DNA of 64,000 nucleotides from Chordicoccus furentiruminis (GTDB lineage: Bacteria; Bacillota; Clostridia; Lachnospirales; Lachnospiraceae): the NCBI RefSeq assembly GCF_019355395.1, contig NZ_CP048829.1, positions 2,011,501-2,075,500 of the forward strand, given 5' to 3'. Position 1 is the stretch's first letter. Each line of letters begins with the position of its first letter. The notes under the pieces are model-generated. The model did not search any database. It was not told the origin of the DNA and saw nothing but the letters and a program-made list of their open reading frames with translations. Made by a program: the position numbers and the translations under genes. Positions 1 through 8,192 of the stretch are shown one piece after another.

Positions 1-66
1 AGCATGGATACGGACGGATTTGTCCAGGCCGTGCAGCAGGTTCTGACTCAGTACTACGCATCCTGA
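1..66 (+). CDS. C-terminal end of a protein, probably the ABC sugar-binding protein (partial)
   Basis: Frame 1 is open from the left edge and ends with TGA at 64-66; the visible residues end in VLTQYYAS. The fragment is too short to identify by itself. It lies directly upstream of two sugar ABC permeases, the usual place of the extracellular sugar-binding lipoprotein of a CUT1 (maltose/oligosaccharide) importer, so that identity is inferred from context only. A hairpin with a short U-tract follows it. Confidence 0.55.
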   Translation, partial: SMDTDGFVQAVQQVLTQYYAS

Positions 67-91
67 TCTGCGTATCATTCCCGGATGATCG

Positions 92-122
92 GCGGGCGGC
101 ATGAAAACTGCCGCCCGCTTTT
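92..122 (+). terminator. Intra-operon hairpin with U-tract between binding-protein and permease genes
   Basis: A 10-bp GC-only stem (GCGGGCGGCA at 92-101, TGCCGCCCGC at 109-118) with a 7-nt loop is followed by TTTT (119-122). It fits a partial terminator or 3'-end stabiliser that leaves more binding-protein mRNA than permease mRNA. No obvious new promoter is seen between it and the permease at 157. Confidence 0.7.
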
Positions 123-156
123 CGGGTTATCCTTCGAGTTCCTTTAGGAGGTCCGT

Positions 157-1206
157 ATGAAAGTCAACACAGGCAACAAGGTGTTTTCGCCGCTGCTGCT
201 CCTTGCAGGCGCCGTTCTGATGATCGTCTCGCTGGGGATGGATTTCACCCACGACGGCAATCCGTACCGTGGTGCCATGCTGGTCTGCGGCATGGTCATC
301 TTCTTTGTCGGGCTGTATCTTTTCCCGACGCTGCGCCATCATCGGGCGATCGTCTACTTTATTTTCCTGTTCCCGCTGCTCTTCACCTTCGCGGTCACGG
401 TGGTGATCCCGCTGGTGCTCGGTATCGGTTATTCCTTCACGGACTGGACCGGCATCAAGATGACGAAGGTCGTGGGGCTCGCTAATTATCAGGCGATGTT
501 CAAGGATCCGCAGTTCATCTGGTCGATTCTGATCACGTTCATCTTTGTCGCGCTTAATATGGTGCTGATCAATCTGGTCGGCTTCGCGCTGGCTCTGCTC
601 TGCACAACCAAGATGCGCGGAACGGGTTTCTACCGCGCGGCCTATTTCCTTCCGAACCTGATCGGCGGCATCGTTCTTGGCTATATCTGGCAGTTCGTGT
701 TCAGCAACGTGCTGATCAGACTGACTAATAATATTTCGCTTCTGGCGAAGACGAACACCGCGCTGTTCTGCATCATTCTGGTTTATATCTGGCAGTACGG
801 CGGCTACATCATGCTGATTTACATTACGGGACTCACTCAGGTTCCCGCCGACGTGATCGAGGCGGCAGAAATCGACGGCGCGACTCCGTCGCAGATCCTC
901 TTCAGGGTAAAAGTGCCGATGATCCGTGCGACCATCACGATCTGCACGTTTCTGACGCTGACATCCGCCTTCAAGCAGTTTGACGTGAATATGTCCTTGA
1001 CGAACGGCACGGGTTCCGTGGCGGGCTTCATGGGCTCCTACCTGTCTCAGGGCACGCAGATGCTGGCACTCAACATCTATAATACAGCCATCGCGAAGAA
1101 CAACTACGCGCAGGGCCAGGCCAAGGCCGTTCTGTTCTTCATCATCCTGGCGGCCATTTCCCTTGTGCAGGTCCGGATGTCCAATAAGAAGGAGGTGGAG
1201 CTGTAA
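157..1206 (+). CDS. Sugar ABC transporter permease, MalF/UgpA type
   Basis: This 349-residue inner-membrane permease belongs to a CUT1 oligosaccharide importer. After two extra N-terminal membrane segments (about 11-28 and 37-58) comes the normal six-helix BPD_transp_1 core. The cytoplasmic EAA loop, EAAEIDGATPSQILFRVKVP (about residues 228-247), is the contact site for the ATPase. AGGAGG at about 146-151 lies 5 bases before the ATG. The gene overlaps the next permease by one base (TAATG). No ATPase gene is present in the visible operon, so the importer probably borrows a shared MsmK/MalK-type ATPase encoded elsewhere; that is inference. The neighbouring glucosidases and MalQ suggest malto- or isomalto-oligosaccharides as substrate. 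Confidence 0.93.
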   Translation: MKVNTGNKVFSPLLLLAGAVLMIVSLGMDFTHDGNPYRGAMLVCGMVIFFVGLYLFPTLRHHRAIVYFIFLFPLLFTFAVTVVIPLVLGIGYSFTDWTGIKMTKVVGLANYQAMFKDPQFIWSILITFIFVALNMVLINLVGFALALLCTTKMRGTGFYRAAYFLPNLIGGIVLGYIWQFVFSNVLIRLTNNISLLAKTNTALFCIILVYIWQYGGYIMLIYITGLTQVPADVIEAAEIDGATPSQILFRVKVPMIRATITICTFLTLTSAFKQFDVNMSLTNGTGSVAGFMGSYLSQGTQMLALNIYNTAIAKNNYAQGQAKAVLFFIILAAISLVQVRMSNKKEVEL

Positions 1207-2075
1207 TGAAGACGACCAAACGATCCAGAGCCGTTATTCTGACCATCGTCGCGATTATCCTCGCGGTCTATATCCTGTTCCCGTTCTATCTTGTCGTGAT
1301 GAACTCCTTCAAGAAGCAGACGGATATCGTCGCGAATCCGGTGGCGCTGGCCGGCGCTTCCTTCAAACAGCTGGCGACGAACCTGAACGCCGTCGTTAAC
1401 AACTCGAATTTCCGCTTCTGGTACGCTTTCGGCACATCGGCGGCGGTGACAATCATCTCGCTGGTTCTTCTCGCTGTCCTCGGCTCGATGGCGGCATGGG
1501 TCATCAGCCGCAACAACGGCAAAAAGTGGGCCGCCGCGATCTATATGGTCTTCATCGCTTCGATGATCATTCCGTTCCAGGTGGTCATGCTGCCGCTGAT
1601 CTCGACGTTCCGTGACGCGGGCAAGTTTGTCGGCCTCTCAATGCTTCAGTCGATCCCCGGCATTGTCTTCGCGTACTGCGGTTTCGGCGGCGCGATGACC
1701 GTCTTCATCCTGACCGGATTCATCAAGGGTATCCCGTACGACCTCGAGGAGGCGGCCGCGATCGACGGCTGCTCGCCGGAGGGAACCTTCTTCAAAGTGA
1801 TCTTCCCGCTGCTGAAGCCGGTGATCACGACGGTCACGATCCTGAACGGCATGTGGATCTGGAACGATTACCTGCTTCCTTCTCTGATGCTCGGCCAGAA
1901 CGGCAAGGTCAAGACACTGCCGGTGGCGGTGCAGGCATTCGTCGGTTCCTACGTCAAGCAGTGGGATCTGATCCTGACGGCGGCTCTGCTGGCGATCCTG
2001 CCGATGATCATCCTGTTCCTGTTCGCGCAGAAGCAGATCATGCACGGCATGGTGGAAGGCGCGGTCAAGGGCTGA
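1206..2075 (+). CDS. Sugar ABC transporter permease, MalG type
   Basis: This 289-residue second permease pairs with the preceding MalF-type protein. It has an N-terminal helix (about 9-31), a BPD_transp_1 core and the EAA loop EEAAAIDGCSPEGTFFKVIFP (about 181-201, shown here one residue beyond its conserved part is not implied), and ends in the MVEGAVKG tail common in MalG/LacG-type permeases. Its ATG overlaps the stop of the upstream gene (TAATG), and AAGGAGG lies in the upstream coding end, so translation is coupled. A 15-bp hairpin follows the gene at 2111-2144. The family is clear; the exact sugar is not visible in the sequence. Confidence 0.93.
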   Translation: MKTTKRSRAVILTIVAIILAVYILFPFYLVVMNSFKKQTDIVANPVALAGASFKQLATNLNAVVNNSNFRFWYAFGTSAAVTIISLVLLAVLGSMAAWVISRNNGKKWAAAIYMVFIASMIIPFQVVMLPLISTFRDAGKFVGLSMLQSIPGIVFAYCGFGGAMTVFILTGFIKGIPYDLEEAAAIDGCSPEGTFFKVIFPLLKPVITTVTILNGMWIWNDYLLPSLMLGQNGKVKTLPVAVQAFVGSYVKQWDLILTAALLAILPMIILFLFAQKQIMHGMVEGAVKG

Positions 2076-2110
2076 GCTTTATCCGGATCGGTTTTGCTCC
2101 ATCCGTACGG

Positions 2111-2144
2111 ACAGCGGGCGGCGTCGGAAGACGCCGCCCGCTGT
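2111..2144 (+). terminator. Strong hairpin at the end of the ABC permease operon
   Basis: A 15-bp perfect stem (2111-2125 with 2130-2144) closes a GGAA tetraloop. The sequence after it (GTCAATTG) is not U-rich, so it may be a processing or 3'-stabilising hairpin more than an intrinsic terminator. It separates the transporter genes from the lacI-type gene. Confidence 0.55.
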
Positions 2145-2195
2145 GTCAATTGAGGAGAAGACAGGAGGACCAGACAGGGAAGGGGGTGACAATGT

Positions 2196-3233
2196 CTGAT
2201 CACCATCAAGGAAATCGCGGAACTGGCGGGCGTGAGCCCGACGACGGTCTCCAACGTCCTTCACGGCCGCACAGGCCGGATGGCGCCGGAGACGCTTCAG
2301 AAGGTTCAGTCCATCCTGGACCAGACCCGCTATGTGTCCAATATGGGGGCCCAGATTCTAGGTCGCCACGGATCCAGGCTGATCGCGCTGATTATCGCGT
2401 ATTATTCTTATGAGAAAGAATCACTGCTGGAGGATCCCTTTGTTGGTTCGATCATGGGTTCCGTGGAACAGACGATCCGGGAGAACGGGTACTTCATGAT
2501 GCTTTACAACAACCCGGATATGGACGAGTGCCTTCAGATGGCAAGGGCGTGGAACATCGAGGGCATGATCCTGCTCGGCGCGCAGCGGCAGGATTATTAC
2601 CGGATGCGGCGGGAGCTGAAGATTCCTGTCGTATCGATTGATTCCTGTTACCGCAGGGACGACCGGGGCTATGTCAATGTCGGTCTGCAGGATTACGAGG
2701 GCGGACGGATCATGACGGAATATCTGATCAGCCAGGGCCACAAAAAGATAGGCTATCTTGCGCTGATGCAGAACGGTACGGATCCTTCGGTGGTATATCT
2801 GGACAGCGCGCGGCTGAAGGGCTATGAGGACGCGATGAGGAATCATGGTCTTGCGGTGAAAAAGGAGTGGGTCACGAAGCTCAGCACCGCCGAGGAGGAA
2901 AGAGACGCGCAGGTCCGTCAGCTCGCCAGAAGGCGGTTCGACGGATGCACGGCGCTCTTCTTCGGATCGGACGCGATGGCGCTTGAAGCGGCGATGGTGT
3001 TCCGTCAGGAGGGCTTCCGCGTGCCGGAGGATATTTCCGTCGCGGGCTTCGACAATATCCGGCTCGCGAGCCGTCTGTCTCCCTCGCTGGCTACCGTGGA
3101 TCAGAATTTCGAGCAGAAAGGCCGCTGCGCGGTCTGCGAGCTGCTGAAGCTGATGCGTGATCCCGGGTACTCGAGCGACATCCGTCTGCCGGTCCGCCTC
3201 GTGCCGGGTGAGAGCGTGCGCAGAATCGGGTGA
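2196..3233 (+). CDS. LacI-family transcriptional regulator with a CTG start codon
   Basis: This is a LacI/GalR repressor of about 345 residues: N-terminal helix-turn-helix (ITIKEIAELAGVSPTTVSNV) and a periplasmic-binding-protein-like sugar sensor domain (from about residue 60 to the end). The HTH reads in frame only if translation starts at CTG 2196; in that frame TGA occurs at 2187-2189, just before CAA TGT CTG ATC. The other LacI gene in this window starts ATG ATC ACC ATC AAG, identical apart from the first base, which supports CTG 2196. AAGGGGG (2180-2186) is 9 bases upstream. The first GTG in frame (2232) would delete half the HTH. It probably controls the adjacent transporter and glucosidase genes. 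An A-to-C error or a real non-canonical start are both possible. Confidence 0.85.
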   Translation: MITIKEIAELAGVSPTTVSNVLHGRTGRMAPETLQKVQSILDQTRYVSNMGAQILGRHGSRLIALIIAYYSYEKESLLEDPFVGSIMGSVEQTIRENGYFMMLYNNPDMDECLQMARAWNIEGMILLGAQRQDYYRMRRELKIPVVSIDSCYRRDDRGYVNVGLQDYEGGRIMTEYLISQGHKKIGYLALMQNGTDPSVVYLDSARLKGYEDAMRNHGLAVKKEWVTKLSTAEEERDAQVRQLARRRFDGCTALFFGSDAMALEAAMVFRQEGFRVPEDISVAGFDNIRLASRLSPSLATVDQNFEQKGRCAVCELLKLMRDPGYSSDIRLPVRLVPGESVRRIG

Positions 3234-3273
3234 ACGGCATGTTCATGTGAAAATTGCATATAGTGTCTAATAA

Positions 3274-3340
3274 ACGGGCTGCCTGATTATGCAAAACTGA
3301 GGGTTATGAACAAAACCTATTGCGTGATCCGGCAGCCTGT
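3274..3340 (+). promoter_or_regulatory. Long stem-loop in the 5' leader of the first glucosidase gene
   Basis: Bases 3274-3283 pair with 3331-3340 (10 bp, one G-U). A 1x1 mismatch (3284/3330) is followed by 9 further pairs, 3285-3293 with 3321-3329, including two G-U wobbles. A 4-bp tip (GGTT 3302-3305 / AACC 3314-3317) closes an 8-nt loop. A TATAGT at 3259-3264 would place the mRNA 5' end within a few bases of the stem, although no good -35 is visible. There is no U-tract, so it is not a terminator. It could be a 5' stabiliser or an unknown regulatory RNA fold. Confidence 0.5.
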
Positions 3341-3392
3341 CTTAGTGTAGAAGGCACAGAGAAAGACCGTCATAGAAAGAGGAGGTATGGTG

Positions 3393-5057
3393 ATGAAAAA
3401 GGCATGGTGGAAAGAAAGCGTGGTCTATCAGATCTATCCGCGTTCCTTCTGCGACAGCAACGGAGACGGGATCGGCGATCTGAACGGCATCACGTCGAAG
3501 ATGGATTATCTGAAGAAGCTGGGCATCGATGTGATCTGGCTGAGCCCGGTCTATCAGTCTCCGAATGCGGACAACGGCTATGATATCAGCGATTATCAGG
3601 CGATCATGACCGAGTTCGGAACAATGGAGGATTACGACCGGATGCTCAAGTCCGCTCATGAGCACGGCATTCGCATCGTGATGGACCTTGTGGTGAACCA
3701 TACCTCCGATGAGCACCGCTGGTTTGTCGAGAGCCGCGGCTCGAAGAACAACCCGAAGCGGGACTTCTATATCTGGCGCGATCCGGTTGACGGCCACGAG
3801 CCGAACAACTGGGGATCCTGCTTCTCCGGTCCGGCATGGAAATTTGACGAGATGACCGGTCAGTATTACCTGCATCTGTTCGCGGATAAGCAGCCGGATC
3901 TCAACTGGGTCAATCCGGAGGTGCGCAAGGCGGTCTTCGACATGATGACCTGGTGGTGCGAGAAGGGGATCGACGGCTTCCGTATGGATGTCATCTCGCT
4001 GATCTCGAAGCCGGACGGCATGCCCGACGCGCCGACTCACGGCGGTCTTTACGGCGATCCGAATATCTGCGCCAACGGGCCGCACGTCCATGAGTATCTC
4101 CAGGAGATGCGGAATACGGTCCTGTCGAAATATGATCTGATGACCGTCGGCGAGACCGCGGGCGTGACGCTCGACGAGGCGAAGAAGTACGCCAACAGCG
4201 AGGGAACCGAACTCAACATGGTCTTCCAGTTCGAGCATGTAGGGCTGGACGACGAGGCGTCCTTCAAGTGGTCGACGAAGAAAATGCCGCTGGTTCCGCT
4301 CAAGAAGAACCTCTCCAAGTGGCAGAACGGACTCGACGGCGTGGCGTGGAACAGCCTGTATTTCCAGAATCACGATCAGCCGCGTATCATCTCCCGTCTC
4401 GGGAACGACAGCGACGAGTTCCGTGAGGTTTCCGCGAAATGCATCGCAACCTGCCTTCATATGATGCAGGGAACGCCGTATGTCTACGAAGGCGAGGAGC
4501 TGGGCATGTCCAACTACCCGTGGACATCGGTGGATGAATTTAACGATCTCGAGTCGATCAACGCGTTCCATGAGCTGACGGAGAAGGCAGGCTGGGACCC
4601 GGAGAAGCTTTTCCCGATGATTGCCCACAAGAGCCGTGACAACGCGCGGACCCCGATGCAGTGGGACGACAGCGTCAACGCCGGGTTCACGACCGGTACG
4701 CCCTGGCTCCGCGTCAACCCGAACTACACGAAGGTGAACGCGAAGGAGCAGGTGAACCGGGAGGATTCCGTCTTCCATTATTACCGGAAGCTGATCGAGC
4801 TCCGCCATTCCAGCGAGCTGATCGTCTACGGCCACAATGAGCTGCTGCTGCCGGAGGATCCGGATCTCTTCGTCTACCGCCGGTATCTGGAGGACGGACA
4901 GGAACTGATCTGCGTCTGCAACTTCAGTGAGCATGAGCGCAGCTTTGAGCTTCCGGAGGCGCTGAAGGCGGGCCATGTGCTGATCCAGAACATCGAAGGG
5001 CACGATGTGAAGGACGGCCTTCTGGCGCCGTACGAAGCGTACGTCGTCGAGAAATAA
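3393..5057 (+). CDS. Oligo-1,6-glucosidase (GH13 subfamily 31)
   Basis: This 554-residue cytoplasmic alpha-glucosidase should release glucose from isomaltose and isomalto-oligosaccharides. It has the (beta/alpha)8 domain with a long B-domain and a C-terminal beta domain. The catalytic triad is visible: nucleophile Asp199 in GFRMDV, acid/base Glu254 in TVGET, and Asp328 in QNHDQP. Residue 200 after the nucleophile is Val, the signature associated with alpha-1,6 preference, where maltases carry Thr. ATG 3393 is preferred to ATG 3387 because GGAGGT (3381-3386) touches 3387 but lies 6 bases from 3393. There is no signal peptide, so substrate must be imported. It ends 13 bases before the stop of the convergent LacI gene. 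Confidence 0.92.
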   Translation: MKKAWWKESVVYQIYPRSFCDSNGDGIGDLNGITSKMDYLKKLGIDVIWLSPVYQSPNADNGYDISDYQAIMTEFGTMEDYDRMLKSAHEHGIRIVMDLVVNHTSDEHRWFVESRGSKNNPKRDFYIWRDPVDGHEPNNWGSCFSGPAWKFDEMTGQYYLHLFADKQPDLNWVNPEVRKAVFDMMTWWCEKGIDGFRMDVISLISKPDGMPDAPTHGGLYGDPNICANGPHVHEYLQEMRNTVLSKYDLMTVGETAGVTLDEAKKYANSEGTELNMVFQFEHVGLDDEASFKWSTKKMPLVPLKKNLSKWQNGLDGVAWNSLYFQNHDQPRIISRLGNDSDEFREVSAKCIATCLHMMQGTPYVYEGEELGMSNYPWTSVDEFNDLESINAFHELTEKAGWDPEKLFPMIAHKSRDNARTPMQWDDSVNAGFTTGTPWLRVNPNYTKVNAKEQVNREDSVFHYYRKLIELRHSSELIVYGHNELLLPEDPDLFVYRRYLEDGQELICVCNFSEHERSFELPEALKAGHVLIQNIEGHDVKDGLLAPYEAYVVEK

Positions 5058-5070
5058 GAGGCGGAAGGCT

Positions 5071-6123
5071 TTATGTCCGCTGCCACACGGAGCGGACGCT
5101 GCGGCGGACGACCAGTGTGGCGGTCAGGGTGACGATACGGTCTTCGCCGGACGGATGATCGATGGCATCGAGAAGCAGCCGGACGGCCGCCTGACCCTTG
5201 GAGGGAAAGTCCTGACGCATGGTCGTCAGCTTCGGAGAGGAGAACTCCGCGTAGGGGCTGTCGTCAAAACCGCAGAGGGACAGCTGCTGCGGCACCTCGA
5301 TTCCGTTGGAGGAGAGAAACTGCAGCACGAAGAAGGCCAGCTGATCCGATGTGCAGAACAGGGCGCAGTCGTGGCCGGCCAGCGGAAGCACCGCGCGGAG
5401 CAGGAGGTGACGGCGCTCCGGGTCGTCCGGCATGACCAGACGGCCGGAAGGGCTGATCGCCGTGACCCGCTCATTGGTTCCGGGAATCCCGGACAGCGCG
5501 TCGGTCATCCCCTGCCAGCGGTCAAAGCTGGATCCGACGCGGCCCTCCGCCAGAGTCAGGACGTCCCGGATGCCGCAGCCGGTGAGATACCGGCCGAGCG
5601 CGAAAGCGGCGGCATAGTCGTCGAGCGTCACGTGAAGGCCGTGCATCGGCTCACCTTCCGGCGCATCGTTGTGGACGTCGATTCCGACCACCGGGCAGTC
5701 GGAGAGCGAGCGCAGCTTCTGGTAGTTGACGTAGGAGATCGTGACCGCGATGATGCCGGACACATTCCATGAGAGCGCCGTCTCGAAAATCCGGTCGATA
5801 TCGGAGTCGATGTAGAGCAGCATGTAGTAGCCGCAGGCGCGCAGCTCTTCCTCGATGGCGCCGATGACCTGGCCGAAGAACGGATCCGAGACCGGGGTGT
5901 TCACATAGCGCCGCGTCGTGTGAACGACGGCCATGACGAGACGCGCATGGCGGCTGGTGAGGGCCTCGAGACCCTGCCGCTGGACGTATCCTCCGGCCTT
6001 CAGGGCCTGCTGAACCTTGTCAATTGTATTTTTTGAGACTTTATGCGTTTTGCCGTGGATGACATTCGAGACGGTTGTGGTACTGACACCGGTCAGCTCG
6101 GCGATTTCCTTGATGGTGATCAA
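5071..6123 (-). CDS. LacI-family transcriptional regulator
   Basis: This 350-residue LacI/GalR regulator has an N-terminal HTH (ITIKEIAELTGVSTTTVSNV, residues 2-21), a hinge-helix region and a type I periplasmic-binding-like ligand domain with the family ending (CGFDDSPYAEFSSPKLTTM region, about 286-304). It is transcribed divergently from the second glucosidase gene, with a 103-base gap that carries a 19-bp inverted repeat at 6142-6160. That arrangement fits local control of the glucosidase/MalQ genes and autoregulation. It is a paralogue of the LacI at 2196. The inducing sugar cannot be read from the sequence. Confidence 0.93.
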   Translation of the reverse strand: MITIKEIAELTGVSTTTVSNVIHGKTHKVSKNTIDKVQQALKAGGYVQRQGLEALTSRHARLVMAVVHTTRRYVNTPVSDPFFGQVIGAIEEELRACGYYMLLYIDSDIDRIFETALSWNVSGIIAVTISYVNYQKLRSLSDCPVVGIDVHNDAPEGEPMHGLHVTLDDYAAAFALGRYLTGCGIRDVLTLAEGRVGSSFDRWQGMTDALSGIPGTNERVTAISPSGRLVMPDDPERRHLLLRAVLPLAGHDCALFCTSDQLAFFVLQFLSSNGIEVPQQLSLCGFDDSPYAEFSSPKLTTMRQDFPSKGQAAVRLLLDAIDHPSGEDRIVTLTATLVVRRSVRSVWQRT

Positions 6124-6141
6124 TGGCTTCTCCCTTCACGT

Positions 6142-6160
6142 CGTTCCGGATTTCGGAACG
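6142..6160. promoter_or_regulatory. Inverted repeat between divergent lacI and glucosidase genes (probable operator)
   Basis: CGTTCCG (6142-6148), five spacer bases and CGGAACG (6154-6160) form a perfect 7-5-7 inverted repeat, 18 bases from the LacI start codon. Location between a LacI gene and its divergent target makes it a plausible LacI operator. The odd spacing and the absence of the usual central CG argue for caution. Confidence 0.45.
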
Positions 6161-6226
6161 GCCACTGTCATTCTGAGGGAAACAGCTGCGGAACGCAAGA
6201 TGGAAACGGAAAAGGAGACAGAACGA

Positions 6227-7915
6227 ATGAAAAAACAGTGGTGGAACGGACTGACCGCGTATCAGATCTATCCGAAGAGCTTCAATGATACGACGGGAAG
6301 CGGAATCGGCGACATCAACGGCGTCACGGAGAAACTTGACTATCTGAAGAATCTGGGCGTTGACCTGATCTGGCTTAGTCCCTGCTATGTGTCGCCGCTG
6401 GCGGACGAGGGGTATGATATTGCCGATTACTACAGAATCGATCCGCGCTTCGGGACGAACGAGGACCTCTGGAAGCTGATCGCGGAAGCGAAGAAGCGGC
6501 AGATGTACATCGTCATGGATCTGGTGGTGAATCATACATCGGATGAACATGAGTGGTTTCAGAAGGCGCTGGCGGACCCCGAGGGCGAGTACGCGAAGTA
6601 TTACTTTTTCGAGGACGCGGTCGACGGCCATGCGCCGAACAACTGGCGTTCCTATTTCGGAGGAAGCGCGTGGGAGAAGGTTCCGGGAACGGACAAGTAT
6701 TATCTCCATCTGTTCCATAAGAAGCAGCCGGATCTCAACTGGGAGAATCCGAAGCTGAGAGCCGAGATCTACAAGATGATCAACTGGTGGCTGGACCGCG
6801 GCGTCGCCGGATTCCGTCTTGACGCCATCATGAACATCAAGAAAGCCCTTCCGTTCACGGAGCAGAATTACGCGCCCGACAGAGAGGACGGTCTGACGAC
6901 GGCGTCACAGATGATCGGCCGTGCGGAAGGCATCGGCCGTCTGCTGGGTGAGATGCGGGACGAGACGTTTGCGAAGCACAATGCATTTTCCGTCGGAGAG
7001 ATCTTCAATGAGACTGACGAGCAGATTCCGGAATTCATCGGAGAAAACGGGTATTTCTCCTCGATGTTCGATTTCCGCGAGACAGTCTGCGGTCAGAGCG
7101 AAAAAGGCTGGTATGCCGCTGAGCCGGTGACGCCGGACGAGTACCGGGACGCCTGCTTCAAGACGCAGCAGGTGATCGGAGACCGGGGAATGGTCTCGAC
7201 GATCATCGAGAACCACGACGAGCCGAGAGGTGTGAGCCGCTACATTCCGCAGGGCGATCTCTCGGATACGAGCAAGAAGCTGCTCGCGACGATGCAGTTC
7301 ATGCAGCGGGGCCTTCCGTTCATCTATCAGGGCCAGGAGATCGGCATGGAGAATATCGTGCTCCACTCCATCGATGAGGTCGACGATATCTCTACGATCG
7401 ACGAGTACAAGGTCGCCAGAGAAGCCGGATTGTCGGAGGAGGCGGCACTCCGCGCGGTCAATCAGTTCAGCCGTGACAACGCACGGACGCCGATGCAGTG
7501 GACGGCGGGAAAGAACGCCGGTTTCACGGACGGCACACCCTGGCTCCGGGTTAATCCGAATTACACGAGCATCAACGTGGAGGATGAGGAGAAGAATCCG
7601 GATTCCGTTCTGATGTGGTATCGGAAGCTGACCGCTCTCCGCAAGGATCCGAAGTACGCGGACACGGTCGTGTACGGCGAGTTTGTGCCGTTTATGGCGG
7701 ATGTGCACAATCTGATGGCCTTCCTCCGGAAAGGAGAGAAGCAGACGCTGCTGGTCATTGGCAATTATCAGAAGGAGGAGCGCAGGATGACCCTTCCGGA
7801 GGATATGAAGATCGCCCGGGTGATCCTCGACAACTGCGGAGACACGGAGATCGGAGAGGACGGAAGAACCGTTTCGCTGAAGGGCTATCAGGCGCTGGTG
7901 CTGGAGCTGGCGTAA
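6227..7915 (+). CDS. Alpha-glucosidase (GH13 subfamily 31), second paralogue
   Basis: This 562-residue cytoplasmic GH13_31 enzyme parallels the gene at 3393 in length and layout. The catalytic residues are Asp199 (GFRLDA), Glu258 (SVGEIF) and Asp331 (IENHDEP). Residue 200 is Ala, unlike the Val of its paralogue, so the two probably differ in linkage or chain-length preference. Translation is taken from ATG 6227, 8 bases after AGGAGA (6213-6218), and the protein then begins MKKQWWNGL like its paralogue; the frame is open farther upstream but without a matching start context. It is divergent from the LacI at 5071 and upstream of malQ. The exact substrate (maltose, isomaltose, sucrose or kojibiose-type) is unresolved. 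Confidence 0.9.
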   Translation: MKKQWWNGLTAYQIYPKSFNDTTGSGIGDINGVTEKLDYLKNLGVDLIWLSPCYVSPLADEGYDIADYYRIDPRFGTNEDLWKLIAEAKKRQMYIVMDLVVNHTSDEHEWFQKALADPEGEYAKYYFFEDAVDGHAPNNWRSYFGGSAWEKVPGTDKYYLHLFHKKQPDLNWENPKLRAEIYKMINWWLDRGVAGFRLDAIMNIKKALPFTEQNYAPDREDGLTTASQMIGRAEGIGRLLGEMRDETFAKHNAFSVGEIFNETDEQIPEFIGENGYFSSMFDFRETVCGQSEKGWYAAEPVTPDEYRDACFKTQQVIGDRGMVSTIIENHDEPRGVSRYIPQGDLSDTSKKLLATMQFMQRGLPFIYQGQEIGMENIVLHSIDEVDDISTIDEYKVAREAGLSEEAALRAVNQFSRDNARTPMQWTAGKNAGFTDGTPWLRVNPNYTSINVEDEEKNPDSVLMWYRKLTALRKDPKYADTVVYGEFVPFMADVHNLMAFLRKGEKQTLLVIGNYQKEERRMTLPEDMKIARVILDNCGDTEIGEDGRTVSLKGYQALVLELA

Positions 7916-8033
7916 GACGGAAACCAGGCAAACGCAGCCGCGCAGCCGGACAGGATACGCCGCGGCGGACGCGGAATCGAGGCACGGCACGGCGGAGCGG
8001 ACCGCCGCAGACGATGCGATACAGGAAAGCAGG

Positions 8034-8091
8034 CACGGAGCAGCCGGGGCAAAAGCCGGGGCAAAAGCCGGGATGCTCCGTGTTTCCATTT
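8034..8091 (+). terminator. Intrinsic terminator after the second glucosidase
   Basis: CACGGAGCA (8034-8042) pairs with TGCTCCGTG (8074-8082), followed by TTTCCATTTTG. The 31-nt loop contains three near-identical copies of a GCCGGGGCAAAA-like unit (8043-8071), which can form alternative pairings. It lies about 120 bases after the glucosidase stop and about 100 bases before malQ, so malQ may have its own promoter. Confidence 0.55.
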
Positions 8092-8192
8092 TGTCCGCTT
8101 TCTGCTATGATGAAATGGATTTTTCAGGAGCATGCTTGAGCAGCGGAACGCATCGGGCGGAAGCCCGGAGAGATTGGGAGGGAGTCACGTTC

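Noticed and set aside
2192-2194. ATG 2192 as start of the LacI gene with a programmed frameshift
   Set aside because: No slippery sequence is present and CTG 2196 in frame gives the exact conserved N-terminus.
3342-5003. Open frame of 553 codons on the minus strand, antisense to the oligo-1,6-glucosidase gene
   Set aside because: It is the shadow of a GC-rich coding strand; no SD, and its residues do not resemble a protein family. The plus-strand frame has full GH13 motifs.
8043-8071. Three near-identical short tandem units in the malQ upstream region, considered as a repeat array or CRISPR-like element
   Set aside because: Units are only about 12 bases with no spacers; they form the loop of a terminator hairpin.
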